Origin: Neocallimastix lanati (nom. inval.)
Lineage: Eukaryota; Neocallimastigomycota; Neocallimastigomycetes; Neocallimastigales; Neocallimastigaceae
Reading direction: 5' to 3'
DNA: 64,000 nucleotides
Assembly (NCBI GenBank): GCA_016946835.1
Contig: JACVTC010000026.1
Location: 411,001-475,000 of the forward strand
The notes below the pieces were generated by a model that was not told the DNA's origin, searched no databases, and worked only from the letters and a program-made list of their open reading frames with translations. Position numbers and translations under genes: made by a program. Shown piece by piece: positions 32,739 through 44,529 of this stretch (positions are counted from its first letter, which is position 1; every line of letters begins with the position of its first letter).

Positions 32739-34706
32739 TTAGTTCTTAACGTAAACCTTGGCATATGGGAAATCAGCAGTACCAGATGTACCACCACCGT
32801 TACTACCGGCTTCACCTAAAACCTTAGCTTCGTGCATCTTACCCATAGTCATACCAAGCTTTTCCCATTGTTGGAAGTGAGCAGTAATATCAATAGTACC
32901 ACAGTCACGTGGTTGTTGACGAATACTGAAGTATTGCTTGAAGTTAGTGTTACCATCAATAGATGGACCGTAACGAGTGTTTTCGTAAACAGTGTATTTA
33001 GCACCATCAATAGTGAAATCACCATGCTTCTTGTTACCAACCCAATCACCTGGACGATATTGACTAAGCCAGTTATCAACAACGTAGAATTCAACAAGTG
33101 GATTTCTGGTCCAACCGTAAATACCTACATATGAGTAATCTACATTTTGAATGTTTTGCTTAACAAGTTTGAATTCAGCGTAAATATGACCAATTTGTTG
33201 ATGGGTCTTAGTACTATCGAATGAAAGACCGGAACGACATAAGTAATCCTTAGCATATTGGAAGGAACAAGAGAATGAACCATCTTCATAGAAAGTTGCA
33301 CTATTGTTACCACTATCAGACCATAATTCATAACCGATACCGTTAATGCTACCAACCTTGTTACTAGTAACCTTTTCACTTTTACCAGAGTGCTTTGCGT
33401 TACTACAGAAATTAGTGTTTCCGGCACCTTGGTAGCTACCACCATTTGAAGAGCTTCCACCATTTGAAGAGCTACCACCATTGGATTGACCATTATTGGA
33501 TCCTCCACCACAACCACACCATTCATCATTATTAACACCCCAAGTACCATCATCATCAGTGTAGTAAATAATACATCCATTTGGACAACATTTGTATCCT
33601 TGACTAGTAATCTTAGCTGAACAAGTACCATTACCAACAGTAACTCTGTTACCACAACCACACCATTGGTCATTTTCAACACCCCAATCTCCGTCAGTGT
33701 CAGTGTAAACTACTTCACAATTACTTGAACAACATTTGTATCCTTGCTTAGTAATATTAGAAGAACATTTAGCATTAGAATTACCATTTCCACCGTTTCC
33801 ACCATTTCCACCGTTACCACCGTTACCACCGGTAGTTGGATTAGTGTTACCACTAGCAGAAACTGGACCATCTACAGTATATTCCTTAAGGAAATTCCAA
33901 ATATCTTCAATATCAGCTGAGGATGGACTGTGACCACGACCTTGAAGCTTCAAGTGCTTAATATAAACTCCCTTATCACAAGGACCCCAAGAGTAGAGTG
34001 TAGCATTTGGATTTTCTCTATTTGGATAGTTAGTCTTAGTATCAGCTTGTGATGGACAATGGAATTGATCACGATAATTCTTAAGGAAACCTTCGACTTG
34101 GTTGTAATTTAAAACATCATCGTTAGTTCCGTGAACATGGAAAATTGGAACAGGACGTTGAGCCTTTGATGCACCAAATACATTTGGACCAGAACATGGA
34201 GCAAAAGCAGCAATCTTATTAGCAATTTGACTCATTGCATGATAGGTAAACATACCACCCATAGAGAAACCAGAAAGGTAAACACGTTTGGTATCAATGT
34301 TGTATTCTTTTTTCATTTGATCAATAATTTGACTGACCCATTGAGTATCCTTTGTACCTTGAATATCCCAAGTACTCATACCAGTTCCACCTCTTGGATA
34401 GACTACAACGAAACCTTCCTTATCAGCTAAAGTTTCCCAATGAGTATTTGATTGTTGGTAATTTGGATCTTGGTCCATACCGTGTAATGAAAGAAGTAAT
34501 GGACTATTTGGAGCGAGATTTGATGGGGCATAAACATGAATATCTCTACCAGAAACTTGTTCTCTCTTGTAATCATTGATGGTTTTACCACCACCATTAC
34601 CACCTCCGCCGAAACCACCCCAGCCCCATTGACGTTTGTCAAGGTTTCTAGCGGAAGTTGCAGTTAATAAAACTGCAATAGTGCTTAATGCAATACCTAA
34701 TCTCAT
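32739..34706 (-). CDS. secreted CE1 esterase - two fungal dockerins - GH11 xylanase
   Basis: A 655-residue bifunctional plant-cell-wall enzyme. Residues 1-19 are a signal peptide (hydrophobic, ending TATSA), followed by KR at 24-25 (Kex2-like site) and a Gly-rich linker. Residues 41-280 form a CE1-type alpha/beta-hydrolase: SLHG (oxyanion region), GFSMG with nucleophile Ser148, HGTNDD with Asp196/197, and GRGHS with His259. The family includes feruloyl and acetylxylan esterases. An (NGG)n linker precedes two Cys-rich fungal dockerins (about 313-352 and 361-400; each C-x10-CC...YTD-DG-WG...WCGCG), which bind scaffoldins. After a Ser/Gly linker, residues 433-655 are a GH11 endo-xylanase with nucleophile Glu539 (NPLVEFYVV) and acid/base Glu632 (VLGEAG). 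All catalytic residues are present, so it is probably active, removing acyl or feruloyl groups and cutting the xylan backbone. G+C and codon choice are much richer than in neighbouring genes. Confidence 0.95.
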   Translation of the reverse strand: MRLGIALSTIAVLLTATSARNLDKRQWGWGGFGGGGNGGGKTINDYKREQVSGRDIHVYAPSNLAPNSPLLLSLHGMDQDPNYQQSNTHWETLADKEGFVVVYPRGGTGMSTWDIQGTKDTQWVSQIIDQMKKEYNIDTKRVYLSGFSMGGMFTYHAMSQIANKIAAFAPCSGPNVFGASKAQRPVPIFHVHGTNDDVLNYNQVEGFLKNYRDQFHCPSQADTKTNYPNRENPNATLYSWGPCDKGVYIKHLKLQGRGHSPSSADIEDIWNFLKEYTVDGPVSASGNTNPTTGGNGGNGGNGGNGGNGNSNAKCSSNITKQGYKCCSSNCEVVYTDTDGDWGVENDQWCGCGNRVTVGNGTCSAKITSQGYKCCPNGCIIYYTDDDGTWGVNNDEWCGCGGGSNNGQSNGGSSSNGGSSSNGGSYQGAGNTNFCSNAKHSGKSEKVTSNKVGSINGIGYELWSDSGNNSATFYEDGSFSCSFQYAKDYLCRSGLSFDSTKTHQQIGHIYAEFKLVKQNIQNVDYSYVGIYGWTRNPLVEFYVVDNWLSQYRPGDWVGNKKHGDFTIDGAKYTVYENTRYGPSIDGNTNFKQYFSIRQQPRDCGTIDITAHFQQWEKLGMTMGKMHEAKVLGEAGSNGGGTSGTADFPYAKVYVKN

Positions 34707-35215
34707 TTTTTTTTTAAAAAATATTAATAATTAAAATTTTTAAATAACTTTTTTTCTTGTTTTAATTTTGTTTTTATTAACTTTAACTTTATTAACAATA
34801 TTAACTATTTTCTTCCAGAGAAAATATTATTATTAACTATTAACAATTTTTGGATAAAAAAAAATTTAGAAAAATGATCACCTTTATATACAAAAATCAT
34901 TTATTTATCATATAAAATTTTAATAATAACAAATAACAACAATATAACATTTAAGATATATTAAATACAACCATATTCAAAGTTTAAATTAAGAAAAAAA
35001 AAAAAACAATATTTATTAATTGTATTACATAAAGTTAAATTTTTAATATTTTTTAAAACAATAAAGTTTTTATTAATTAATATAAAGTTATAATTGCAAA
35101 TTGGGATATAATAAAATTATAAAACATAATTAAATAATAAATTAAAATTATATTAAAATTTTAAATTAAGATGTATATTAATATATTTTAATGAATAATA
35201 ATAATACATATTTTT

Positions 35216-35284
35216 AGTCATGTCACGTCACACCACATAATATACTATTTTTTTATTATTATAAATTCTAGTCATCTCACGTCA
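35216..35284. promoter_or_regulatory. duplicated AGTCAT[G/C]TCACGTCA motif upstream of the xylanase gene
   Basis: AGTCATGTCACGTCA (35216-35230) and AGTCATCTCACGTCA (35270-35284) differ by one base and lie 54 bp apart, about 510-580 bp upstream of the esterase-xylanase start. The core TGACGTG (complement) is a bZIP/CRE-like site. They are among the few non-AT words in the spacer. A regulatory role is inference; they may also just be part of a small AT-rich duplication, since the following ATAATATA is also shared. Confidence 0.35.
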
Positions 35285-35738
35285 GATAATATATTATTTT
35301 TTACTATCAAAAATTAATTCTATTAATTTATATATATTAATTTCTTCAACTTTATTCATTATAAAAAATTCAATATTTAATAAATTTTATTTGTTTAAAC
35401 TATTAAAATATTATTCAATTAGATTATCGTAATATTGATATTCAACTTTAATTATAATAAATTTTATTACCCATTTATTTTAATTATGTTTTTTGCCGTT
35501 AAATTAAAAAAACATTTTAGTTATTATCTTTATCTTTTATTTGATAACAATTAATTCTTTATATTAATTTTTGAACTTTAAAAGATAATTTAAAAGATAA
35601 TATATTATTAAATACAGAGTTTTTAATAATTAAAAAAGTATAATTTAATATCAATATCCAACTTTAATTATAATAGATTTTTTTACTAATTAATACTTTA
35701 ATTTGTTTTCTGCCCTTAATAAAAAAAAGTTTGAATTT

Positions 35739-35797
35739 TTATGTATTCCTTTTTTTATGTATTCCTTTTTTTATGTATTCCTTTTTTTTTACCTTTT
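35739..35797. repeat. 19-bp tandem repeat, 3 copies
   Basis: Three copies of TTTTTTATGTATTCC-type units in a row. No function is apparent. Confidence 0.8.
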
Positions 35798-36796
35798 ATT
35801 TCATAATATTGATATCTTCTATTTCGAATTTATATACATTGTATTAGGATATATAGATTAATTAACGTAATATGTTAATTTTATTTAAGTAAATGTTTTT
35901 TTTTTTTTATTCGTTTTATTTAGTTTATATCGATAAAGTTTTTTTTTTTTCGAGGATATAGTAATACATTCTTTTTAAAAAAAACTCATAAATATAAACT
36001 TTAATAATATATTCAAATTGGCAAATTTTAATTAAAAACAATGAAAAAGAAACAAATTCATGATATCAATATTAATTTAATAATATCATAAATGTATACC
36101 GTATATAATTAATTGTTTTTTACATTTTATTTTAATTAATAATATCATAGTCATATAAAGATTAATAAAAATGACTTTCAATTCTATGAAATTAATAAAT
36201 AATAAACATAATTATGAATAATTAATACAGTTTTTTAAATGTAATAACTATAGAACTTTATATATGACATCTTTGTATATTATTTGTATTTAATAATTGT
36301 AATATATTGAACTTTCTTTATATATATATAAAAGAGTATAGTAATCATTAATTAATCACTTTAATTCTCTTTATTTATTTTATTAATATCTTTTTAAATA
36401 TTAAATAATTATATACTTCTCATATGTACTTTTTAATATTTCAGTAGCAGCTAATATAAAAAAATTAATATTCATTTTATTCCAAATGCTATAATTCAAA
36501 TGAACTTTTAATGTATTATAAGTAATGTAAATTGCCTTTCATTGAATGAAAAAAATATATATATATTAATGAAACCGATAAATTATTTCCTTTATTTAAT
36601 AATCATTTTCATTTTTTTAAAAAAAAAAGTATTTAGGAATAATTTTGAAGTAATAATAGTAGAATTAATGTATATAAAATGTACAAGAAATATGATAAAC
36701 AATGATAAAAATGGCTTAAAGAGACAATAAATTTATATTACTGCTTTACTACATATATTTTTTTATATTAATAATATATTTCAAAAAATTATATTA

Positions 36797-36813
36797 TTTA
36801 CACAATTATTTAA
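36797..36813 (+). repeat. left target-site duplication of SINE copy C
   Basis: TTTACACAATTATTTAA, repeated exactly at 37250-37266 on the other side of the SINE. Confidence 0.93.
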
Positions 36814-37249
36814 GGACGATACAGGTCACTGTAGAGGGCGGGGTTCGAATCCTCGGCATGGCACCAAATAATCGGATGAGGTTTCTATCCTGGATATCAT
36901 GAGACCACACGTGATGTCCATAAGGCTTTCCCTCAGATGATTATTTCACCCAACCCTGATACTACGCTTTGAATTGAAGCATAGACCTTGATGATTGTAA
37001 AATTTCCAATCGCCAATGATTACACCCACTAGGGAGGAGTTAATGGTTCCGTTCTGATGCTCGTGGTCATTAGAGATATATGTAGGAACGTTAGGAATAC
37101 ATCTCCGGGCAGTGTGTAACGACGATTGAGAGCGGCGAAGCTGATACAGTATGCCAATAACTCATCACCTTACAGTTAATTAATAACTGTATGGCCATAT
37201 GGGAGATGGGTACCCATATGTGCAAGTCTATGTTTTTTTTTTTTTTTTT
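36814..37249 (+). mobile_element. tRNA-derived SINE, copy C (5'-truncated, perfect TSD)
   Basis: Begins at GGACGATACAGG, so the first 22 nt of the element (acceptor 5' strand, A-box and D-loop) are missing, while the B-box and the whole body are present. It ends in a tail of about 18 T (37232-37249). It is bounded by an exact 17-bp target-site duplication (36797-36813 and 37250-37266). One or two bases of microhomology (TTA-AGGAC) at the 5' junction fit incomplete target-primed reverse transcription. It differs from copy B by a deleted G and a handful of substitutions. Without the A-box it should be transcriptionally weak (inference). Confidence 0.95.
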
Positions 37250-37266
37250 TTTACACAATTATTTAA
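37250..37266 (+). repeat. right target-site duplication of SINE copy C
   Basis: Exact second copy of TTTACACAATTATTTAA directly after the T tail. The pre-insertion site is easily read as ATTATTTACACAATTATTTA. Confidence 0.93.
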
Positions 37267-37640
37267 AAAACCATTCTTAAAATTTACATATTTTATTAAT
37301 TATAATCTCTAAAATATTAATCTATAAATATTAATAAGCATTCATCCAATTCTCTTTTTACATAATACGTTCTTTTTATTTTTTTAATTTCTTTTTATTT
37401 CCTTTTATTAGCTTTCTATTTATTTATTATTTTTTTGTTTTTTTGTTTTTTGTTTTGTTTTGTTTTGTTTTGTTTTGTTTTTGATATTATTCATTTCTTC
37501 TATTATTCGAATATTAAAATTTATCATAATACTATTTTGGTTTTTATTAAATTTAATAGTTGAATCATGTTTACTGGTAATGATTAATGTATTACATATA
37601 TATTTGATATATTAAAAATTTATGTCATAAAAATTTTATC

Positions 37641-37677
<37 letters not shown>

Positions 37678-39658
37678 ACAAAAAAATATATTAACAAAAC
37701 TAAAAACGTACTAATTGTTTTGTTTTGTTTTTCTAAATTACTCGAAATTATTGTTTTTTGTGAATCAACGAGAAGTAAAAATAATTATTTACTGTCAGTA
37801 AATAAACACTAATCCACATAATAGATTAATAAAATTTTTACTATAACTATTTTTATTTTTAATACTTTGCTTATATCATCAATTGTTATGACTTCTGTGT
37901 TTAATTCACATTTCACATTTTATATTTACATTTATTTTTAAAAAAAATTGATTTAATTTTTAATTTTGTTTTATGTTTCCACACTATAAAAGGAAATAAT
38001 CGTTTGTTAAATCTTTGTGCAAGTTAAACTTTAATTATTAATAATTTATGAAGAGTTTATATATACATGTAAAAATTTAAAGATATATTTAAATTAATGC
38101 TACACAAGACATTTATTTATGTATTAATAATTAAAAGACATAAATTTATAAAATTAGTCATTAATTTTTCACAAATTAATAATTAATTAAATTATTGAAA
38201 TATTTAGTAACTTTTTATTAAATAATTAAATATTTAAATTAATAAATTATATAATATTTTATATATAAAATTTTATTACAAATTTTTAAATAATAGTTTA
38301 ATTTATCTTAATATTTATATTAATTAAATTAGTTTTAATAAATTACTTTAGAAATATACAATTATTATGAATATTAAATTAGTAATTAAATAATAAATGA
38401 GACTTGAATAAAAATCAAAATAAATAAAGGGTATAATTGAGCATTGTTTAATAGAATTAATTAATTTCGTTAATAAATATTTTTAGAAAAAATCTATAAG
38501 ATAAATTGAGTCAATTGGAAAGATGAATTTGTTTTTTAAATCTGTTATACTCTTAATATTATTTAATTTATAAATTCATTAAAATTATATAATTGAAATA
38601 ATACTTAATATACTATCATATATATTTAATAATGATTAAGCATGTTGAACCAATTAAATGTTGAATTACAATTGATAATTTAATTTAAAAAATTATTAAA
38701 TATTAATTAATTTTTTATTACTAATATTTATTAATACTTAAAATATGGTTTTTTCTTTTTTTTTAAATATTTTTCTATAATTTTACATTCAATATAGCAA
38801 TCAAAAAAAAAAAAAAATTTATTAAAATTAAATTAAAGTTATTAAAATAAATATTAAAAAGATAGTATAAAAGAAAAACTAAATGAAATATAATTTAATT
38901 AAATAAAAATATATAGCCAATATTAATGGAATATAATTAATTGAAATATTAAATATACATAAAATATAAATCAATATATTATTTATAATAAAAATATATA
39001 TATAATATATATATAATAAAACCTAAGAAAAAATAATAATAAACTTAAAATTGTGGCTGATGTAATTTTTAATGTTAAAATATGAAATAACATTTTTATA
39101 TATTAATTCTATTATTTACATTAACTTTTATTCCAATAATCTAAATATTTTTTTATAATTTTTTTTTATAATTATTATTTGAAGTAAATACTTTAAACCG
39201 TTTTTTTATTATATATGCAACAAAATTTATATTTTTATTTTAAATTTATATGACTTTATTGTTAGATTACTATATATAATAATGATTATTACAAAAGAAA
39301 TTAATGAAAATAAAAAGTTTTGAAAACTTTAGCATTTTATTTGAATAACAATTAAAAAAAATTATAAACAAGTAAAAATAAAAAATGCTTAAAATAAGAA
39401 TTTTATATAAATTTTCTCCCATAAGTTGTTGAAGTTTATCATACATAAAATGGTAGAAATTATTAAGTTAATTCATATTTTTTTTTATTATACTAGATTA
39501 ATTATTATTATTTTATTATTAATAAATATTAATTATGTATTTAATAATAAACACTAAACCTTTTTATTTTTGATTATTAATTATTTTTTTTTAATAACAG
39601 TATAATTAACAAATAATAATTACAAATTGATGTCTATTTAATATAATATAAATATTTT

Positions 39659-39696
<38 letters not shown>

Positions 39697-41379
39697 GTTT
39701 GTTTATCTTTAAATAATATATTTCTGTATAATAATTAAGTCTCCAATGTGTATAAATGTTACCCACAAATAACAATATATTAATAGATAAACTCTATTAG
39801 ATAATTATTTAAGGGAGAAATTTTATTTTATTTCATGGTTTTAAACCCTTATTAATTTTTTTTATTAAAAACCTTCGTAGTTATTTTACAATATTGTAAT
39901 TTCAAAATCCTTTTGAATTCTTAAAACTACATATTAATTTCTTATACAATAATTATACTTTTATAATTTATTAATTATATAGTTAATTAGATTTGAAATA
40001 GGAATATTAAAATGTTATATGAAGTATTTCATACTAATAATAAATTAATAAAAAGGTTTTTTTTAAATAATATTTATATGAATATAAAAATATAAGAAAA
40101 TATTTCATATTATTATATAAATAATAATTTATATATTAATTAATTTGAAAATAATTTGAGAGTGTATTTTCATATTTACCATTTGATATTATTATCAGCC
40201 ACAATTATAAATTTATACTTGATTTTTCTTTACGTATATTTATGATTTTATACATAAATAATTTTTATATTTATGATTTTTCATTATGTATATTTACGAT
40301 TTTATACATAAATAATTTTTATAATTTATTAAGGTTTAATGATATTTTAAATCAATATTTATTGTAGTTGTGCATTTTCATTATCAATAAAAATTAACAT
40401 TCGATATTAAATTACTATTATTACTTTAAGAACTTATTTTTTTTAATTTCACTATCCTTGTTTTATTTATTTATATTGGTTTGAGCCCACTATGTATTTT
40501 ACTTTTACTTCATTTCCATTATAACATGCACAAAAAATGTTATGTATCTTTATATATATCAAATGAAATTTATTCAATTTAATTCATATTTAGATATCTA
40601 TTTTTTGTTATATAATATTATATTGTCAAAAGTAATATAAAATAATGGAACCCTTTCATTCTTTATTAATTTTTTTTCATTAGACTTGATGATATTTTAA
40701 AATGTTTTGTATTACTTCTTAATAAAAATTAAATGCAACAAAAATAATAATTATTAGAAAAAAAAAATGATAATAAAACGAATTCTAATAAAAATAAATG
40801 CAATAATAGCATTACTGGAAGAAGTAAGAAAACCAACAAACATAGCAATAATCTAAATTTCCCCCCAAAAAAAAAGTAATTGATGGCAGTTGATAAATTT
40901 CTCTCTTAACACACTAGTTAAAAGAAAAATTTATACAAACGAGACCACTTTATTACTTATTAAAGTATTTGTAAAGTAACCTTTATTATTTATATTTACC
41001 CTTTAAATATAAATAATAGTTTTTAATATATTTAATGTAAACTACAAATAAAAATAAAATAATTTTATAAATTACACTAATAATTAATAAACACGTATTA
41101 TTAATTATACTAGTTAATTTTATATATTTTATTTATTAATATTAATATTTCATTATTAAATTTCCTCTTTCTTTTCTTTTGTTTACTTTTCTTCTCCTCT
41201 TCAAGACTTGTTATTTTATAATTATTAAAGAACAAAGTTTTAAATCATTAATATATTTTTAATATATTTATAATTTCTTAATTAACTTAAATTATTAATA
41301 AATTTATATTTATATTTCATACAATTTGTATACATTAAAATATTTTATTTTATTATTAAATTAGTTATTTTCTTATCAG
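37267..41379. other. gene-poor AT-rich DNA, 4.1 kb
   Basis: I see no gene, RNA or mobile element. Contains (TTTTG)n (about 37446-37480), an A run (about 37641-37675), a T run (39666-39695) and a C7 tract (40860-40866). A short Asn/Ser/Lys-rich frame at about 40770-40855 may be a scrap of a low-complexity protein. Confidence 0.5.
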
Positions 41380-41791
41380 CAGTAATAAAAATAAAAGTAA
41401 AAATAGTAATAATATAAATAATATATATAAAATAAGAAAAGATAACATTAATAAAAGCAATTCTTCCAACAGTAATTCATCAAATTATTCAAATTCAAAG
41501 AATAATAATGAAAATAGTAATATTTATATATATATAAAAGCAAATAACATTGGAAATTAATCTTCAGCAAGTATGATATTATCCCAACAGTCATTCCCCA
41601 GGATGTATATAAAAATAAAGACTCCTTTATTAATACTAATAATACTAAAAATAATAGTAATCAAATTAATAGTATTAATATACCAAAAGATACATCTCAA
41701 ATATCAAACAATTCAAATAGTTACAGTAATAATATACCACTTATTATATTACCTGTAATCAACCTAGGTTTATATAAGTTGTCCTAGTTAA
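41380..41791 (+). pseudogene. Asn/Ser-rich coding relic, frameshifted
   Basis: One frame gives an Asn/Ser/Lys-rich stretch (NSSNSNSSNYSNSKNNNEN) ending at a stop near 41559. A second frame then continues SKYDIIPTVIPQDVYKNKDS, more Asn-rich sequence, and a hydrophobic end NNIPLIILPVINLGLYKLS before TAG at about 41789. Codon composition (AAT/AGT/TCA) is like that of the low-complexity membrane proteins of this window. The hydrophobic end could be the start of a transmembrane helix interrupted at a GTAATC splice-like site. No ATG start was found. It is a degraded gene or an exon pair of an unknown gene. Confidence 0.35.
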
Positions 41792-41799
41792 ATTTCTAA

Positions 41800-42477
41800 G
41801 AAAGATATTTAGAATTAATAAAAATAAACTAAAAAATCAATCAATAAAGAAATATCTATTTTTCTTTAGTAATTAATTTATTAAATAATTCAAAATCCAA
41901 ATCCATAAGAAAATTGGTGTTTTTCTAATATAAATAAAAAGGATAAATTATTATCAAAAATATTCAATTATGGTAAAAATGGGAATTACTCAAAAATAAA
42001 TTAAAACATATTAAATTCCAAATGAATAATATCTATATTTAAAAAAAAAAAAAAAATTCATAAAATTAATTATTTTTTATTAAATAAAGTTAGAAATTAA
42101 AATATAAAGTAACACAATAAAAAATAATAATAATAATAAAATAAAATGTTTTACGTTTTACTTTTTATTTAAAAAAAAAAATGAAATAATTTAATATTGA
42201 AATTTTATTCATTAATAAATTTATATTTATCAAACTATTGTAACAAAGTTAAATTAATATCATTAACTATAAATAATTATTTTGATACTTTTTTTTTTAA
42301 CAAAAAAAAAAATATTGGAAAATATATCTAAATAATTTTATGTAATATATTTATACTTTCTTCTGAAATTATTTCATAGAATAAACAATATTTTAATTAT
42401 TATTTGAATATGAATATATTAATTTTATAATATTTAATATATATAATATATAATTCTTTAAATATTTAAAAAGTGAA
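41800..42477. other. AT-rich spacer
   Basis: Homopolymers and simple AT sequence; nothing codable seen. Confidence 0.5.
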
Positions 42478-42849
42478 AAAATAGAGTAATGGGATATCTC
42501 TATAAAAAAATATTTGATAATGAATAAAGTTTCTCACTTTTAATTTGTTTAAATAATTTACAATACTTATTTTAACCTTTCTTTTTTATTTATTTTTTAT
42601 TTTTTAATGATATTATTTATATTATCAATATTTATTATTTTATTTAACAATATATATATATATAAAATAGAGTAATGGGATATCTCTATAAAAAAATATT
42701 TGATAATGAATAAAGTTTCTCACTTTTAATTTGTTTAAATAATTTACAATACTTATTTTAACCTTTCTTTTTTATTTATTTTTTATTTTTTAATGATATT
42801 ATTTATATTATCAATATTTATTATTTTATTTAACAATATATATATATAT
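42478..42849. repeat. exact tandem duplication of 186 bp
   Basis: The segment beginning ATAGAGTAATGGGATATCTC at 42481 recurs at 42667 with no difference that I can see across about 180 bp, ending in a TATATA tract each time. Very recent duplication or assembly artefact. Confidence 0.92.
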
Positions 42850-43327
42850 TTAGACTAATGAACTTTTTTAATTAGAAAAATGCATGTATGTGATACATTA
42901 TAAGTTTTGATTTAAACAATATAAATTAATAAATATGGAAGGTTAAAAAATAAATATTTAAATAAAAGTTAGAAAATAAAAAAAATTTTTTTAAAGTATA
43001 TTTTATTTTTAAAGAATATTTTATTTATATATTTAATATAAAAATTTTAAAAAACTTTTTAATTTTAATTTTTATATTAATAGAAAGATTTTTTTTTTTT
43101 AAAGAATTTTTTTTTTTTATATACCTTTTTAACATTTTTAAGATATTCAAGTCTTTTTAATTTTTAGGAGTTTTTTTTTTTTTTTATTATAAATATTTTT
43201 TTATAGATTTAAAGAATATTATATTTTTTTAAATATAATAAAAATTTCAAAAATATGTTTTTTTTTAAATAATATTTTATTTTCAAAGAATTTTTTATTT
43301 ATGTATTTATTTTAAAGATATATAAAA
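42850..43327. other. AT-rich spacer
   Basis: T- and A-rich DNA with recurring AAAGAATATTTT-like words; no gene. Confidence 0.5.
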
Positions 43328-43513
43328 CTTTTAATTTTATTTTTTTATTAAAATAAAGAATATTTGTTTTAAAGCTTTTAATTTTATTTTTTTATTAAAA
43401 TAAAGAATATTTTTTTTAAAGCTTTTAATTTTATTTTTTTATTAAAATAAAGAATATTTTTTTTAAAGCTTTTAATTTTATTTTTTTATTAAAATAAAGA
43501 ATATTTTTTTAAA
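43328..43513. repeat. 47-bp tandem repeat, 4 copies
   Basis: Units start CTTTTAATTTTATTTTTTTA at 43328, 43375, 43422 and 43469, exactly 47 bp apart and nearly identical. Confidence 0.9.
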
Positions 43514-43904
43514 AAGATATATTATTTTAAAAATATATAAAGAATAATTCTTATATCTTTTACAATATATATGCCTTTTTAAATTTTAAATAGGTTTTGT
43601 TGATTTCAAAAATATTTTATTTTTTATTTTTTTATTTTTTTTTTAGATATAAAAAAGATAATAAAAAATCTTTAACCCTAATTTGACATTATTTATTAAT
43701 ATTATTTATTTGTTAAGTAATGTATATTAAGATATTATAAAGTAAATTAATAATATATGTAATAGATTAAATATTGAATTAATGTATAATATTAAATAAA
43801 TAAATATATAATAATATAAATATTGTGTGTGTAAGTGTGTACACCACATTGTGTGACTCGTTAATAATATTTATCAATTTATTTATTATTTTTTTTATTA
43901 TAAT

Positions 43905-44290
43905 TTTAAAAAACCACATTTTTCGAAATACAACAGTCCCATTTTAAATATTTTCTTAAGTACTTTGTAACAAAAAAGACTGGATAATTAATACTAATTT
44001 ATTTATAATAAATAATTAAATTTAAATAATAAAAATAGATATAAATAATAAATAAATAAATATAAATAAAAATAAATATAAATATAAATAAAAAATACAA
44101 AACTATGGTATCCAAATTAATTGATAATGGAAGACCTAGAAATGATATTGTTGAATTATGATTTAAATGTTTTATTTATTTAAATTATATAAATACTGAT
44201 TTATAATAAATGACAGAGTAACTATTAAATGAAAAAGATTATCAGAATTCTGTCGCAATTATTAATAATTAAAATTATTTTAGAGTTAAT
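43905..44290 (+). pseudogene. MULE element 3' relic
   Basis: The frame KLIDNGRPRNDIVEL followed by a stop and FKCF aligns with the C-terminal end of the MULE transposases at 49732 (KLIDVKCVRNNIINLWFDCL) and 53771 (RLIDKKCEK...DLWYKCL). Downstream DNA also matches: ATCAGAATTCTGTC here (about 44240) and at about 51219. The preceding TTTTTCGAAATACAACAGT resembles MULE end words. Only the 3' end of an element survives. Confidence 0.5.
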
Positions 44291-44529
44291 TCATAATTGT
44301 TTAAATTTTAATATTTTTAAAAATTTAATATAAATATATATATATAGTCTTTTTATATTAATAAAAAGATTAGCTTTTTTAAAGAGTATTTTTTTATAAG
44401 AAATACAAGCCTTTTTAATTCTTAATTTTTATATTTTTTTTTTTAAAAAAAAACTTCTTATAGATTTCAAGAATATTTAATTTTATTAAATATATATATA
44501 ATGAAAATTTTAAAAATATAGCAATAGAA

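Larger units (their letters stand above)
34707..36796. other. upstream region of the esterase-xylanase gene and AT-rich spacer
   Basis: No gene. The first 600 bp upstream of the start at 34706 would hold the promoter. The duplicated CACGTCA motif (35216-35284) and a 19-bp triplicate (35739-35797) are listed separately. The rest is ordinary AT-rich DNA. Confidence 0.5.

Noticed and set aside
32849-33682. Open frames overlapping the esterase-xylanase gene (for example 33140-33682 and 32832-33134)
   Set aside because: Shadow frames of the real gene, open only because of its higher G+C.
43665-43690. Telomere-like word TTTAACCCTAA
   Set aside because: Single occurrence of a CCCTAA-like word, not a tandem array.
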